Source: Vibrio rumoiensis (GTDB lineage Bacteria > Pseudomonadota > Gammaproteobacteria > Enterobacterales > Vibrionaceae). From it: DNA of 64,000 nt. The stretch is taken from positions 310,001-374,000 of the forward strand of contig NZ_AP018685.1 in NCBI RefSeq assembly GCF_002218045.2, given 5' to 3'. The position numbers and the translations under genes were made by a program. This document shows positions 16,851 to 26,023 of this stretch, in pieces (within the stretch, counting starts at the first letter, position 1; the number at the start of each line of letters is the position of its first letter). A model generated the notes under the pieces. That model was not told where the DNA came from. It worked only from the letters and a program-made list of their open reading frames with translations, and made no database searches.

Positions 16851-16915
16851 ATGTCTCAAATATGGAAAAGTACATAGTAAAAAACGCCTAGCACTTAAGG
16901 CGCAATTGCTGTGTA

Positions 16916-17380
16916 TTATTTCCAAAGACTGGTTAATGAGCCCAGTAGATCGCTACTTGCCCCTTCATCACCTAAATAATCTAGTATGATTGGCACGTAT
17001 TGTTCAACCATTGAGCTATCTAGCCCGAGTTTTTCAAATGCAGTTTTTACCGCTGCCATACTATCTAATGAGCTACCTGCTGATTTTGCACTATTCAACA
17101 GCCCACTAAGATTGGAGGATAAGCCAGAGAACTCTTTTCCAGAAGTTCCAGATAGTTGATTGGAAGCCATTGCTAACAACGCGCCTGCGCCACCTGCAGC
17201 TTGTTCGGTAGAGACGCCTAATTGATCTTTTAGACTATTGACTAGCTCCGAACTGCTTTGAGCTTGAGTTGCTAATTTGGTCACGGCATCGGTATCTTTA
17301 TCGCCAAGGCCGAAGAGTGCATAACTCGGTGACGATATCACAAGGCTAGCAGTGATTAAGGTAAGGGCCAGTTTTTTCAT
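16916..17380 (-). CDS. DUF2780 secreted protein (VcgC/VcgE type)
   Basis: Exported protein of unknown function, 154 residues. Residues 1-21 form a signal peptide (MKKLALTLITASLVISSPSYA). The mature part is alanine-, serine- and glycine-rich and mostly helical (GVSTEQAAGGAGALLAMASNQ, then LGLDSSMVEQYVPIILDYLG). This is the layout of DUF2780, described in Vibrio as VcgC/VcgE; no biochemical role is known to me. Monocistronic, converging with the rplQ terminator. Confidence 0.75.
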   Translation of the reverse strand: MKKLALTLITASLVISSPSYALFGLGDKDTDAVTKLATQAQSSSELVNSLKDQLGVSTEQAAGGAGALLAMASNQLSGTSGKEFSGLSSNLSGLLNSAKSAGSSLDSMAAVKTAFEKLGLDSSMVEQYVPIILDYLGDEGASSDLLGSLTSLWK

Positions 17381-17438
17381 AACAGAATTCCATTTGTATT
17401 AATTCAGAAACTAGTTATAGCTGTTTTTTATGTATAAA

Positions 17439-17460
17439 AAAAGCAGCGGTCGCTGCTTTT
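17439..17460 (-). terminator. Terminator after fklB
   Basis: AAAAGCAGC and GCTGCTTTT form a perfect 9-bp stem with a 4-base loop. Read on the minus strand it is followed by more T residues, so it mainly ends the fklB transcript. Confidence 0.8.
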
Positions 17461-17488
17461 ATGTAACTTAACAATTTACAAATAATTG

Positions 17489-18109
17489 TTATAGGATAGC
17501 AAGAAGTTCAACTTCAAATACTAAAGCGGCAAAAGGAGGGATTGCTGCACCTGCACCACGTTCACCGTATGCAAGATCTTGAGGGATGTATAACTTCCAC
17601 TTTGAACCTACAGGCATTAGTTGAAGTGCTTCAACCCAACCAGCGATAACGCCAGTTACTGGGAATTCAGCAGGTTGACCGCGAGATACAGAACTGTCAA
17701 ATACTGTGCCGTCAGTTAATTGACCGTGGTAGTGTACACGTACTTGCTTGTCTGATGTTGGGATCTCGCCAGTGCCTTCAGTGATCACTTCGTATTGAAG
17801 ACCAGATTCTAAAACCGTCACTTCTGGACGTAGACCATTGTCTTTCAAAAATACTTCACCATCTGCAGCAGCAGCTTTTGCCGCCTCAGCACGTAATGCT
17901 TCTGCACGAGTATGTAGTTCGCGAAGTGCATTGTTGATTTCATCTACTTCGATTTCAGGCATGTCACCCGTTAGTGATGTAGCGATACCTTTAGCGATAG
18001 CTGCAACATTAAGACCTTCTAGGCCACTTCCTGCAAGTTGTTGGCCCATTTGTAGACCAATACCATAACTTGCTTTTTGCTCAATAGTTTCTAATTTAAC
18101 GTCAGACAT
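17489..18109 (-). CDS. fklB: FKBP-type peptidyl-prolyl isomerase FklB (FKBP22)
   Basis: Peptidyl-prolyl cis-trans isomerase that speeds proline-limited folding. The start at MSDVKLETIEQKASYGIGLQ gives 206 residues, exactly the E. coli FklB length; upstream ATGs in the same frame would add 11 residues with no family match. The amino half is the helical dimerisation region. The FKBP domain starts near residue 95 (SGLQYEVITEGTG) and contains VHYHGQLTDGTVFDSS and GVIAGWVEALQLMPVGSKW. No signal peptide, so cytoplasmic. It diverges from the ytfB-like gene, the E. coli arrangement. Confidence 0.93.
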   Translation of the reverse strand: MSDVKLETIEQKASYGIGLQMGQQLAGSGLEGLNVAAIAKGIATSLTGDMPEIEVDEINNALRELHTRAEALRAEAAKAAAADGEVFLKDNGLRPEVTVLESGLQYEVITEGTGEIPTSDKQVRVHYHGQLTDGTVFDSSVSRGQPAEFPVTGVIAGWVEALQLMPVGSKWKLYIPQDLAYGERGAGAAIPPFAALVFEVELLAIL

Positions 18110-18272
18110 GCGAATCTCTTGTTTGCTTAAATGAAGTACCAAGAATATCAGTTCTAACTAATAGATGAAATACGAGGTTAACAGTTACAGCTATAGAAAA
18201 TTTTGTAATATACTGACAAAGTGAGTAGTTTATTGAATATCCTTGACGTAAATAACATTAGGATGATGCGAC

Positions 18273-18923
18273 GTGAATCAACGTAAAAAAAATAACCCAA
18301 GCCGTACACAAGCACTTAAGGATAAACTTATTCAATCAGATCTTGTGAGTCGAGTTATTGACGCCTGGCACTCTCTGCCTAAGTTACATCAGCGTGTTTT
18401 GATGGTACTTATTCCTTTAGTCATTGTTTTATTACTACTTCCTAGTGAAAAAGCTCCAGAGCCTCAAACGCAAGAAGTCGTTGCTAAGCCTACGAAACCG
18501 TCACGCATGACCGTTCCTTTAGTTATTAATGGTGAAGAGACAGCGGCAACTAAACCTAAGCCTAAAGTTGAGAATAATGAAAAACGAGTGCAGTTAAGTG
18601 ATCCTGAATCGAATTCAGAGGATAAACCTGAACGTAAGATCACGAATAATGCTGGGCCTGAGCCTTGGAATAATTATACGGTTGAGAAGGGGGACACGCT
18701 TTCTCAAGTATTTAGGAATAATGATTTATCTCTATCGGACTTAAATCAATTGGTTGAGATTGAGGGTAAAGATAAACCACTGAGCCAGATTAAGCATGGT
18801 CAGTTGATTCGTTTTAAGCTGACCAACCGTGGCGATTTAGATATTCTACAAATAGAAAAAGAAGATGGCCCAGTGATGTTTTTCCGCTTATCGAGTGGCG
18901 GTTTTGCCCGAAGTACTCAATAA
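18273..18923 (+). CDS. OapA/YtfB-family LysM-like cell-envelope protein
   Basis: Inner-membrane protein of 216 residues with a cytoplasmic basic amino end, one transmembrane segment at about 41-57 (VLMVLIPLVIVLLLLP), a proline- and lysine-rich periplasmic linker, and a LysM-like OapA domain from about 135 (YTVEKGDTLSQVFRNNDLS). E. coli YtfB, beside fklB, has this layout, binds peptidoglycan and affects division; Haemophilus OapA affects colony opacity. There is no peptidase domain. The start is GTG with TAGGATG upstream; the nearby ATGs run quickly into stops. Confidence 0.85.
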   Translation: MNQRKKNNPSRTQALKDKLIQSDLVSRVIDAWHSLPKLHQRVLMVLIPLVIVLLLLPSEKAPEPQTQEVVAKPTKPSRMTVPLVINGEETAATKPKPKVENNEKRVQLSDPESNSEDKPERKITNNAGPEPWNNYTVEKGDTLSQVFRNNDLSLSDLNQLVEIEGKDKPLSQIKHGQLIRFKLTNRGDLDILQIEKEDGPVMFFRLSSGGFARSTQ

Positions 18924-18934
18924 TCTAGGGTGTA

Positions 18935-19384
18935 CTAGACTCTTCTTATCATATCAATATGAGGAATATCATCTTCTAGATATTCCTCTGAAATCTTCTC
19001 AAATCCATGTTTTGCATAATAGTGCTCAAGGTGAGATTGAGCTCCAATCGTAATATCAACGTCTCCCCATAATTGAATGCAGTATTCAAGGGCAGTCTGA
19101 ATTAGTTGGTGACCAAGTCCGTTACCGCGATGATTTAAGTTTGTGGCGACACGTCCAATACTCGCAGTTTCAAAGCTTATCCCCTTTTCAAGTAAGCGAG
19201 CACAAGCGATCAATTGATTATCTTTGTAGCCCAGTAATTGATAAACCCCTTCAAGTTGGTCTTTGCCATCAAGTTCAGGGTAAGGACAAGTTTGTTCGAC
19301 TACAAACACATCCACTCTTAATCTGAGTAATTGGTATAGCTCATGAGTGGTTAATTGTTCAAAAGATTTACAAATCCATTGCAT
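18935..19384 (-). CDS. elaA: ElaA-family GNAT acetyltransferase
   Basis: GCN5-type N-acetyltransferase of unknown substrate. The start at MQWICKSFEQLTTHELYQLL gives 149 residues, close to E. coli ElaA (153); an upstream ATG would add 20 unmatched residues. Family features are LLRLRVDVFVVEQTCPYPELDG and the acetyl-CoA loop RGNGLGHQL in IGRVATNLNHRGNGLG. It converges on the ytfB-like gene with only 11 bases between stops. The exact start is uncertain. Confidence 0.82.
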   Translation of the reverse strand: MQWICKSFEQLTTHELYQLLRLRVDVFVVEQTCPYPELDGKDQLEGVYQLLGYKDNQLIACARLLEKGISFETASIGRVATNLNHRGNGLGHQLIQTALEYCIQLWGDVDITIGAQSHLEHYYAKHGFEKISEEYLEDDIPHIDMIRRV

Positions 19385-19695
19385 AAAAACGATGCTCTCT
19401 CTAATTTCTGGCTTATTTACTTTAAATACTGAACCTAATTTCATCAGGTTACTTCCAAGATAATCGAGTTTATTTTTCAGTCAAGCCTTATCAAATCAGC
19501 TTTCATGTAGCGATTTTGTTCCTATGTATACCTTCCTTAAATATTCCCTTAGCAGTTATTCGAATAAAAAATGAAATTTTAGCATTTCAGCTAATAACAT
19601 CAGATGGTCATAATGATTGCCTAATAAGCATTCAGATAAGAAGATCTCGTGGTATGGATACGATAACTTTATTCCCAAATAGGAAGGGAAGCCGG

Positions 19696-20529
19696 ATGGC
19701 ATCAAATAAAGCTAGCCGAACAAACGCTTTGCTAAGTTTTAGCCAAAGCCAATTGCAACCTGGTTGTGTTGCACTTATCGGCGCAGGTCCCGGTGATGCC
19801 GAGCTTTTAACTCTGAAAGCACTTTCTTATCTACAACAAGCCGATGTCGTGCTTTATGACTATTTGGTATCTGATGAAATTATGGCGCTTATTCCTAGCG
19901 AAACCATATTAGTTTGCGTAGGTAAGAAAGCGGGTCATCACAGTGTGCCTCAGCATAAAACTAACCAACTATTAGTGGATTTTGCCCAACAAGGCTACAA
20001 AGTTGCGCGTATTAAAGGCGGTGACCCCTTTATGTTTGGCCGCGGTGGTGAAGAACTAGAAGTGCTAGCGGATGCAGGTATTGGCTTTGAAGTGATCCCG
20101 GGCATCACTGCGGCGGCTGGTGCGACGGCTTACGCTGGGATCCCACTGACACATCGTGACTACGCCCAATCCGCCATGTTTATTACTGGCCACTTAAAGT
20201 CTGAAGATGATCATATGGATTGGTCAACACTTGCTCGTGGCCATCAAACGTTAGTGATCTATATGGGATTGATGAAGTCTTGTTATATCCAACAGCAATT
20301 GATTGAACACGGTAGGGCAATCGATACACCGGTTGCCATTATCGAACGTGGTACTCAAGCCCAACAAAAAGTGCTTATCGGAACGTTATCCGAGTTAGCT
20401 AATCTCGCTGAGGATGCTCAGTCTCCCTCTTTAATTGTTATCGGTGAGGTGGTGAGCCTAGCGTCAAAGCTCGCTTGGTTTGGCTCGCAAACGCAGCAGG
20501 AAAAATCAACTCAGTCGATGGCGATTTAG
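19696..20529 (+). CDS. cobA: Uroporphyrinogen-III C-methyltransferase (SUMT)
   Basis: Methylates uroporphyrinogen III twice to precorrin-2, the branch point to siroheme, the cofactor of sulfite and nitrite reductases. The start at MASNKASRTN, after AGGAAGGGAAGCC, gives 277 residues. Motifs are LIGAGPGDAELLTLKA, GDPFMFGRGGEE and EVIPGITAAAG. The CysG-type dehydrogenase/ferrochelatase domain is absent, so that step must be encoded elsewhere. Its place ahead of cysD, cysN and cysC shows that its job is to support sulfate assimilation. Confidence 0.93.
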   Translation: MASNKASRTNALLSFSQSQLQPGCVALIGAGPGDAELLTLKALSYLQQADVVLYDYLVSDEIMALIPSETILVCVGKKAGHHSVPQHKTNQLLVDFAQQGYKVARIKGGDPFMFGRGGEELEVLADAGIGFEVIPGITAAAGATAYAGIPLTHRDYAQSAMFITGHLKSEDDHMDWSTLARGHQTLVIYMGLMKSCYIQQQLIEHGRAIDTPVAIIERGTQAQQKVLIGTLSELANLAEDAQSPSLIVIGEVVSLASKLAWFGSQTQQEKSTQSMAI

Positions 20530-20590
20530 CTTAAGTAAGGCTCAGTATCGTCGACTATTAGGAACGCATTTCTCGCAAAGGACATGAATC

Positions 20591-21499
20591 ATGGAACAAG
20601 AACGTTTAACCCATTTACAGCAACTTGAGGCGGAGAGTATTCATATTATCCGTGAAGTCGCGGCCGAGTTTGATAATCCGGTAATGATGTATTCAATCGG
20701 TAAAGATTCAGCGGTGATGTTGCATCTTGCCCGTAAAGCTTTTTATCCAGGAAAGATCCCTTTCCCACTTTTACATGTAGATACTGATTGGAAATTCAAA
20801 GAAATGATTGAATTTCGCGATCGTACTGCCAAGAAATATGGCTTTGATTTATTGGTGCACAAGAACCCTGAAGGTCTAGCGATGGGCTGTAATCCATTTG
20901 TTCATGGTTCATCAAAACATACCGATATCATGAAAACCCAAGGCTTGAAGCAAGCATTGAATAAATATGGTTTTGATGCGGCATTTGGTGGCGCCCGTCG
21001 TGATGAAGAAAAATCTCGAGCTAAAGAACGAGTCTATTCATTTCGCGATAAACACCATACTTGGGATCCAAAAAATCAGCGCCCAGAGCTTTGGCATACT
21101 TATAACGGCCAAGTGAATAAAGGCGAAAGCATCCGAGTATTCCCATTATCAAATTGGACGGAATTGGATATTTGGCAATACATCTACCTAGAAAATATTG
21201 AAATCGTGCCACTGTATTTATCGGCGGTTCGTCCGGTGGTGAATCGTGATGGTATGTTGATTATGGTCGACGATGATCGTTTTCAATTCGAAGAAGGTGA
21301 GAAGGTTGAGCATAAGAGTGTGCGTTTCCGCACGCTAGGTTGTTACCCATTAACGGGAGCGATCGAATCGGAAGCGGCGACGTTGCCGGAGATCATTCAA
21401 GAAATGTTAGTGGCGACATCCAGTGAGCGTCAAGGCCGTGCGATCGACCATGATCAATCCGGATCGATGGAACTGAAAAAGCGCCAAGGCTACTTCTAA
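20591..21499 (+). CDS. cysD: Sulfate adenylyltransferase subunit 2
   Basis: ATP sulfurylase small subunit, which makes APS from ATP and sulfate with CysN. It has 302 residues, as in E. coli. The PP-loop is YSIGKDSAVMLHLARKAF near residues 36-53. The adenylation region FGGARRDEEKSRAKERVYSF and the carboxyl end GSMELKKRQGYF are conserved. It starts 62 bases after cobA and is followed 42 bases later by cysN. Confidence 0.97.
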   Translation: MEQERLTHLQQLEAESIHIIREVAAEFDNPVMMYSIGKDSAVMLHLARKAFYPGKIPFPLLHVDTDWKFKEMIEFRDRTAKKYGFDLLVHKNPEGLAMGCNPFVHGSSKHTDIMKTQGLKQALNKYGFDAAFGGARRDEEKSRAKERVYSFRDKHHTWDPKNQRPELWHTYNGQVNKGESIRVFPLSNWTELDIWQYIYLENIEIVPLYLSAVRPVVNRDGMLIMVDDDRFQFEEGEKVEHKSVRFRTLGCYPLTGAIESEAATLPEIIQEMLVATSSERQGRAIDHDQSGSMELKKRQGYF

Positions 21500-21541
21500 G
21501 CTCGTTAAGTTATCGACTCAAGTTATCAAAAGGATTTTATT

Positions 21542-22996
21542 ATGAACGCAGTTGTTGAAGCCGAACTGGCTGAATTGGGCATTGAAGGTTATCTCACCCA
21601 GCATCAGTATAAATCATTGATGCGTTTTTTAACCTGTGGCTCTGTGGATGATGGCAAAAGTACCTTAATCGGTCGCTTGCTCCATGATTCAAAGCAGATT
21701 TATGAAGATCAATTAGCCGCTGTGAATAGCGATAGCCAACGTGTTGGCACGACAGGTGAGCGTCCTGATTTAGCCTTATTAGTCGATGGTTTGCAGGCTG
21801 AGCGTGAACAAGGTATTACCATTGATGTCGCGTATCGTTATTTCTCAACCAAAAAGCGCAAATTCATCATTGCCGATACTCCGGGACACGAGCAATACAC
21901 TCGTAATATGGCAACAGGTGCCTCGACTTGTGATGTGGCCGTGATCTTGATTGATGCGCGTAAAGGGGTGTTAGATCAAACGCGTCGTCATTCGTTTATT
22001 GCTAGCTTATTAGGTATTCGTCACTTTGTGGTGGCGGTGAATAAGATGGATCTAGTCGATTATTCTGAACAACGTTTTAACGATATCCGTGAAGAATATT
22101 TAGCGTTTTCGAAAAACTTAAACTCAGAGATTAATATTCAATTGATCCCGATCTCAGCATTAGAAGGTGACAATGTTGTTGATCAAACTCAGAATTTATC
22201 TTGGTATCAAGGTAAACCACTACTGCAAATCTTAGAAGACATCGATCTAAGCCAAGAACATACTCAAGGTGAGTTCCGGTTACCGGTGCAGTATGTCAAT
22301 CGACCTAATCTCGATTTCCGTGGTTTTGCGGGTACGATTGCTAATGGAACGATTGCGGTCGGTGATAGTGTGACGGCTCTGCCTTCTGGTAAAAGCTCTA
22401 AAGTGGCTCGCATTGTGACGTTTGATGGCGATTTGGATTCTGCTCGAGCAGGTCAAGCGGTGACCGTGACTTTAGAAGATGAAATTGATATTAGTCGCGG
22501 CGACTTATTAGTTCCAACTGGCGCGACGATCAAAGCCACCAATCAGTTTTTAGCCGATGTAGTATGGATGACCGATCAGCCTTTTGCGACAGGACGTCAA
22601 TACGACATTAAAGTGGCCGGTAAACAAACGGTAGGGCAACTGGAATCGATTAAGCATCAGTATGACATCAATAAGTTAGAAGAATTTGATGCGACGGAGC
22701 TGCCATTAAATGGTATTGGTTTGTGTGAAATATCATTAACGGAAACTGTTGCTTTAGATAAATACACCGAGTGTGCAGATACCGGTGGTTTTATCATTAT
22801 TGACCGTTTAACCAATGTTACTGTCGGTGCTGGTATGGTGCGTGAACGTTTAACTCAACAACAAGCTAATACCACACCTGTATCGAGCTTTGAAGTTGAA
22901 TTGAATGCGCTCATTCGTAAACATTTCCCACATTGGGGAGCGAAAGATATTAGCCAACTGTTTAACTCTTCTTCTCTCACTGTTCAGCAGCAGTAA
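21542..22996 (+). CDS. cysN: Sulfate adenylyltransferase subunit 1 (GTPase)
   Basis: GTPase subunit of ATP sulfurylase; GTP hydrolysis drives APS formation by CysD. It has 484 residues. G1 is CGSVDDGKST near residues 32-41, G3 is DTPGHEQYTRNM near 111 and G4 is NKMD near 166, followed by EF-Tu-like beta-barrel domains. The protein stops after those domains and has no fused APS kinase, matching the separate cysC gene downstream. AAGGATTTTATT precedes the ATG. Confidence 0.97.
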   Translation: MNAVVEAELAELGIEGYLTQHQYKSLMRFLTCGSVDDGKSTLIGRLLHDSKQIYEDQLAAVNSDSQRVGTTGERPDLALLVDGLQAEREQGITIDVAYRYFSTKKRKFIIADTPGHEQYTRNMATGASTCDVAVILIDARKGVLDQTRRHSFIASLLGIRHFVVAVNKMDLVDYSEQRFNDIREEYLAFSKNLNSEINIQLIPISALEGDNVVDQTQNLSWYQGKPLLQILEDIDLSQEHTQGEFRLPVQYVNRPNLDFRGFAGTIANGTIAVGDSVTALPSGKSSKVARIVTFDGDLDSARAGQAVTVTLEDEIDISRGDLLVPTGATIKATNQFLADVVWMTDQPFATGRQYDIKVAGKQTVGQLESIKHQYDINKLEEFDATELPLNGIGLCEISLTETVALDKYTECADTGGFIIIDRLTNVTVGAGMVRERLTQQQANTTPVSSFEVELNALIRKHFPHWGAKDISQLFNSSSLTVQQQ

Positions 22997-23020
22997 GGCA
23001 TGATAATGGTGGAGTATGCC

Positions 23021-24745
23021 ATGTGGGATAAATGGTTGGTGTTACTGCTGTTAATCGCCATTATTGGCAGTTTAATCTTCACCAAGATTAAGCCGAGCTT
23101 TATTTTTGCTAGTGCTGCGTTGGTCGCTTTTATGACTGGCGCAGTGGATCTTGATGGCATCGCGAAGAACTTTACTAATTCATCATTGTTGACATTAGTG
23201 TTATTGATTTTAGCCTCATGTGCTTTAGAGAAAACGCGGCTGATCAGTTGGATCAGCCGCCATATTTCTTCCGGTCGATTGGGGAGCGTTGTCGCTAAAT
23301 TAGGTCTTTCGACCGCCTTTCTTTCTTCTTTTACCAATAATACCGCGGTGGTGGTGTCTTTGATTGGAGCGATTAAACGTAACCAGTCACATGCTCCATC
23401 GCAGTTATTAATTCCACTTTCATATGCCGCTATTTTAGGCGGTACGCTGACTTTAATTGGCACTTCGACCAATTTGATCATCAATAGTTTTGTGGTGGAT
23501 GCTGGCTTACCGAGTCTTGGCTTTTTTGCACCGACCTGCATTGGCCTCGCCATTTTAGTGATTGGTGTTTTGGTGCTCATTCCACTTAGTTACTTATTAC
23601 CGAATAGCGATGTGCACGAGCAAGACGATCTTCCTTATTTTTTAGAGGCGAGAGTGGAAGCGGGCTCTCCTTTGATAGGGAAAAGTATCGCACAAAATAA
23701 TTTAAGAGCGTTGCGTAAGTTATTTTTAGCCGAAGTGATTCGAGATGGCGTGACAATAGCGTCAGTCACCCCAGATCTAGTGTTACTGGAAAAAGACCGT
23801 TTGTTGTTTTGTGGTGATGTAGAAAGTGTCGCTACCTTACAAGAGATCCCTGGAGTAACATTATTTGGTCAACACCACCTGAATGGACAAAGTTTTATTG
23901 AAGTGGTGGTCAGTCAATCGGCTTCGATTTGCAACAAGACGTTAAAGTCGAGCCAGTTTCGAGATCGCTTTGATGCCGTTGTGGTGGCGATTCGTCGCGG
24001 ACACGAACGTTTAGAAGGCGGTTTAGGAAATGTAAAACTGGCAGCAGGCGATACCTTGGTGTTGGTTCCCGGTAAAGGCTTCCACTCGGCTCGTCAAGAT
24101 CATGGTAAAGAGTTCGTCTTGATTAACGATCTTGATTCGAGTGCAAAATTAGATCGAACCAAATCATCTTTGGTGTTGTTCGGTTTTGCGGCAATTATTG
24201 GGTTATCGCTGCTTGGAGTGATCCCAATCATTAAGGGGTTAGCGGGTTATATCATATTGATGCTTGCTCTAGGTGCCGTTGGAATAAGTGAACTAAGACG
24301 ACGATTTCCTATTGATATTATGGTGATCGTTGGCTCCGCGTTGTGTTTGGCTCAATTAATGATGTCGTCTGGTTTATCTAAGCAAATGGGCGATCTATTC
24401 ATTTATTTGTTTAATGGTAGTGGGCCAATGGGGGCATTGATTGCGACCTATTTGTTGACGCTGATTTTAACCGAGCTTATTACCAATAATGCTGCTGCAG
24501 CGTTGGCTTTTCCTATTGGCTACAGCATGGCGATAGGCTATGGCGTGGATCCTATGCCATTTATTATGGCGGTATTGTTTGGCGCCAGCGCCAGTTTTAT
24601 TTCTCCTTATGGTTATCAAACCAATTTGTTGGTGTATAGCGTTGGAAATTACCATATTAACGATTTTATTAAAGTGGGAGTGCCGATCTCGATCGTTTAT
24701 TCGGTCGTAACATTGACGCTAATTCCTTATTTCTTCCCTTTTTAA
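23021..24745 (+). CDS. SLC13/DASS-type transporter with two TrkA-C domains (probable sulfate uptake)
   Basis: Multi-pass inner-membrane transporter. The ATG at 23021 (MWDKWLVLLLLIAIIGSLIF), preceded by GGTGGAG, gives 574 residues; an ATG at 23000 would add seven. The two membrane halves carry the paired family motifs SSFTNNTAVVV and TELITNNAAAALAF. Between them, about residues 195-375, are two TrkA-C (RCK-C) regulatory domains. Its place between cysN and cysC points to sulfate as substrate; this is inference from context, since the family also moves dicarboxylates. The operon has no CysTWA-type sulfate ABC transporter. Confidence 0.85.
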   Translation: MWDKWLVLLLLIAIIGSLIFTKIKPSFIFASAALVAFMTGAVDLDGIAKNFTNSSLLTLVLLILASCALEKTRLISWISRHISSGRLGSVVAKLGLSTAFLSSFTNNTAVVVSLIGAIKRNQSHAPSQLLIPLSYAAILGGTLTLIGTSTNLIINSFVVDAGLPSLGFFAPTCIGLAILVIGVLVLIPLSYLLPNSDVHEQDDLPYFLEARVEAGSPLIGKSIAQNNLRALRKLFLAEVIRDGVTIASVTPDLVLLEKDRLLFCGDVESVATLQEIPGVTLFGQHHLNGQSFIEVVVSQSASICNKTLKSSQFRDRFDAVVVAIRRGHERLEGGLGNVKLAAGDTLVLVPGKGFHSARQDHGKEFVLINDLDSSAKLDRTKSSLVLFGFAAIIGLSLLGVIPIIKGLAGYIILMLALGAVGISELRRRFPIDIMVIVGSALCLAQLMMSSGLSKQMGDLFIYLFNGSGPMGALIATYLLTLILTELITNNAAAALAFPIGYSMAIGYGVDPMPFIMAVLFGASASFISPYGYQTNLLVYSVGNYHINDFIKVGVPISIVYSVVTLTLIPYFFPF

Positions 24746-24790
24746 AGCTTACTTTTATGAAAAGTAAACTCAGTAGGATGGACTCTATTA

Positions 24791-25402
24791 ATGACTGTTT
24801 TGAATAAAGATGAAAATGTAATTTGGCATCAACATCAGGTGACTAAACAAACTCGCTCAGATTTGAAAAAGCAAAAGCCAGTGGTGCTTTGGTTTACAGG
24901 GTTATCTGGTGCTGGTAAATCAACAGTGGCAGGGGCTCTTGAATCTCAACTAGCGAGCTTGGGTTATCATACCTATCTACTCGATGGCGATAATGTTCGT
25001 CATGGATTATGCAGTGATTTAGGTTTTTCATCACAAGATCGCAGAGAGAATATTCGTCGTATTGGTGAGTTGGCAAAACTCATGGCGGATGCCGGCTTAA
25101 TTGTCTTATCCGCTTTTATTTCTCCACATCGAGCTGAGCGCCAGATGGTACGAGATTTACTGCCGGACGGGGAATTCATTGAAGTGTTCGTTAATGCGCC
25201 ACTAGAGGTATGTGAACAGCGTGACCCGAAAGGATTATATAAGAAGGCGAGAGCAGGCGAAATTCCGAATTTTACGGGGATTGATTCGGAATATGAAGCG
25301 CCACAACAGCCTGAGATTGATTTACCAGCCGGTGAAATGTCATTGGATGAGCTGGTGGAAATGTGTTTGCAGCATTTACGAGATCGGTCGGTTATTGCTT
25401 AA
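24791..25402 (+). CDS. cysC: Adenylyl-sulfate (APS) kinase
   Basis: Phosphorylates APS to PAPS, the substrate of PAPS reductase. It has 203 residues (E. coli 201). The P-loop is GLSGAGKST at residues 37-45; DGDNVRHGL near 66 and the FISPHRAERQMVR lid region are conserved. It follows the transporter by 45 bases, which include a small perfect hairpin (24749-24767). It ends the operon at a bidirectional terminator. Confidence 0.96.
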   Translation: MTVLNKDENVIWHQHQVTKQTRSDLKKQKPVVLWFTGLSGAGKSTVAGALESQLASLGYHTYLLDGDNVRHGLCSDLGFSSQDRRENIRRIGELAKLMADAGLIVLSAFISPHRAERQMVRDLLPDGEFIEVFVNAPLEVCEQRDPKGLYKKARAGEIPNFTGIDSEYEAPQQPEIDLPAGEMSLDELVEMCLQHLRDRSVIA

Positions 25403-25439
25403 CTGACAATGAAGAGAACACAAATTAACGGAATAGAAA

Positions 25440-25463
25440 AAAGGGAGTCAATGGGCTCCCTTT
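25440..25463. terminator. Bidirectional terminator between cysC and the DUF3299 gene
   Basis: AAAGGGAG (25440-25447) pairs with CTCCCTTT (25456-25463) across an 8-base loop. T-rich sequence follows on both strands, longer on the minus strand. It serves two convergent operons. Confidence 0.82.
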
Positions 25464-25478
25464 CTCGTGTGTTTACGA

Positions 25479-26021
25479 TTACTGATCATCGTATTCTTCG
25501 ATGGCGTCTCCTTGTAGGGTATAACCAGTTTGCGCTAAGTCATGATCGAGCACTTGAGTTTCTAATTTACCGACCACATACACCACATCCCATAATTGCT
25601 GAACGGGCGCGCCTTTGGGAAATTTGACATAAATAATTTGGTTGGGCGGTGGTGGTGGTACGTGGATACAGGCACCAAAATAGGGCACTAATAGAAACTC
25701 AGTAATGGTGTTTTGGTCGCCTTCTAAGGGGATAACAAAACCGGGGATTTTCACATAGCTGTTATTCAGCTCTGGACGAGTATGACCGATGGGGTTTTGC
25801 TTTGCTTTGCCACCAGTGTGATTACCTGGTGCAGGCATACCGAGCTTATCAAAGTTTTTTTGTTCATCGACTGGCACTAAATCAATCCAATCTAACTTGA
25901 GCGGTTCTTGTGATGTTTCCGCGTGAGCCAGTGGGATAGAAAATAAATTAACCAGAACAATAAGCCATGCAACCCTTGTTAAGTGTTTCCATTTGAACGG
26001 TTGATTGACGAACGTTTGCAT
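25479..26021 (-). CDS. DUF3299 periplasmic protein of the zinc uptake operon
   Basis: Exported protein of 180 residues and unknown activity. Residues 1-35 look like a signal peptide (LTRVAWLIVLVNLFSIPLAHA). The conserved core is SYVKIPGFVIPLEGD, then FLLVPYFGACIHVPPPPPNQ, typical of DUF3299; the C-x-H-V-P motif is a plausible metal site, but that is inference. It begins two bases after the permease stop, so it is translationally linked to the ABC genes. It probably belongs to the Zrg zinc system described in V. cholerae. Confidence 0.8.
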   Translation of the reverse strand: MQTFVNQPFKWKHLTRVAWLIVLVNLFSIPLAHAETSQEPLKLDWIDLVPVDEQKNFDKLGMPAPGNHTGGKAKQNPIGHTRPELNNSYVKIPGFVIPLEGDQNTITEFLLVPYFGACIHVPPPPPNQIIYVKFPKGAPVQQLWDVVYVVGKLETQVLDHDLAQTGYTLQGDAIEEYDDQ

Positions 26022-26023
26022 CG

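Noticed and set aside
19516..19695. Amino-terminal extension of cobA
   Set aside because: The extra 60 residues have no family match; a strong ribosome-binding site precedes the internal ATG at 19696.
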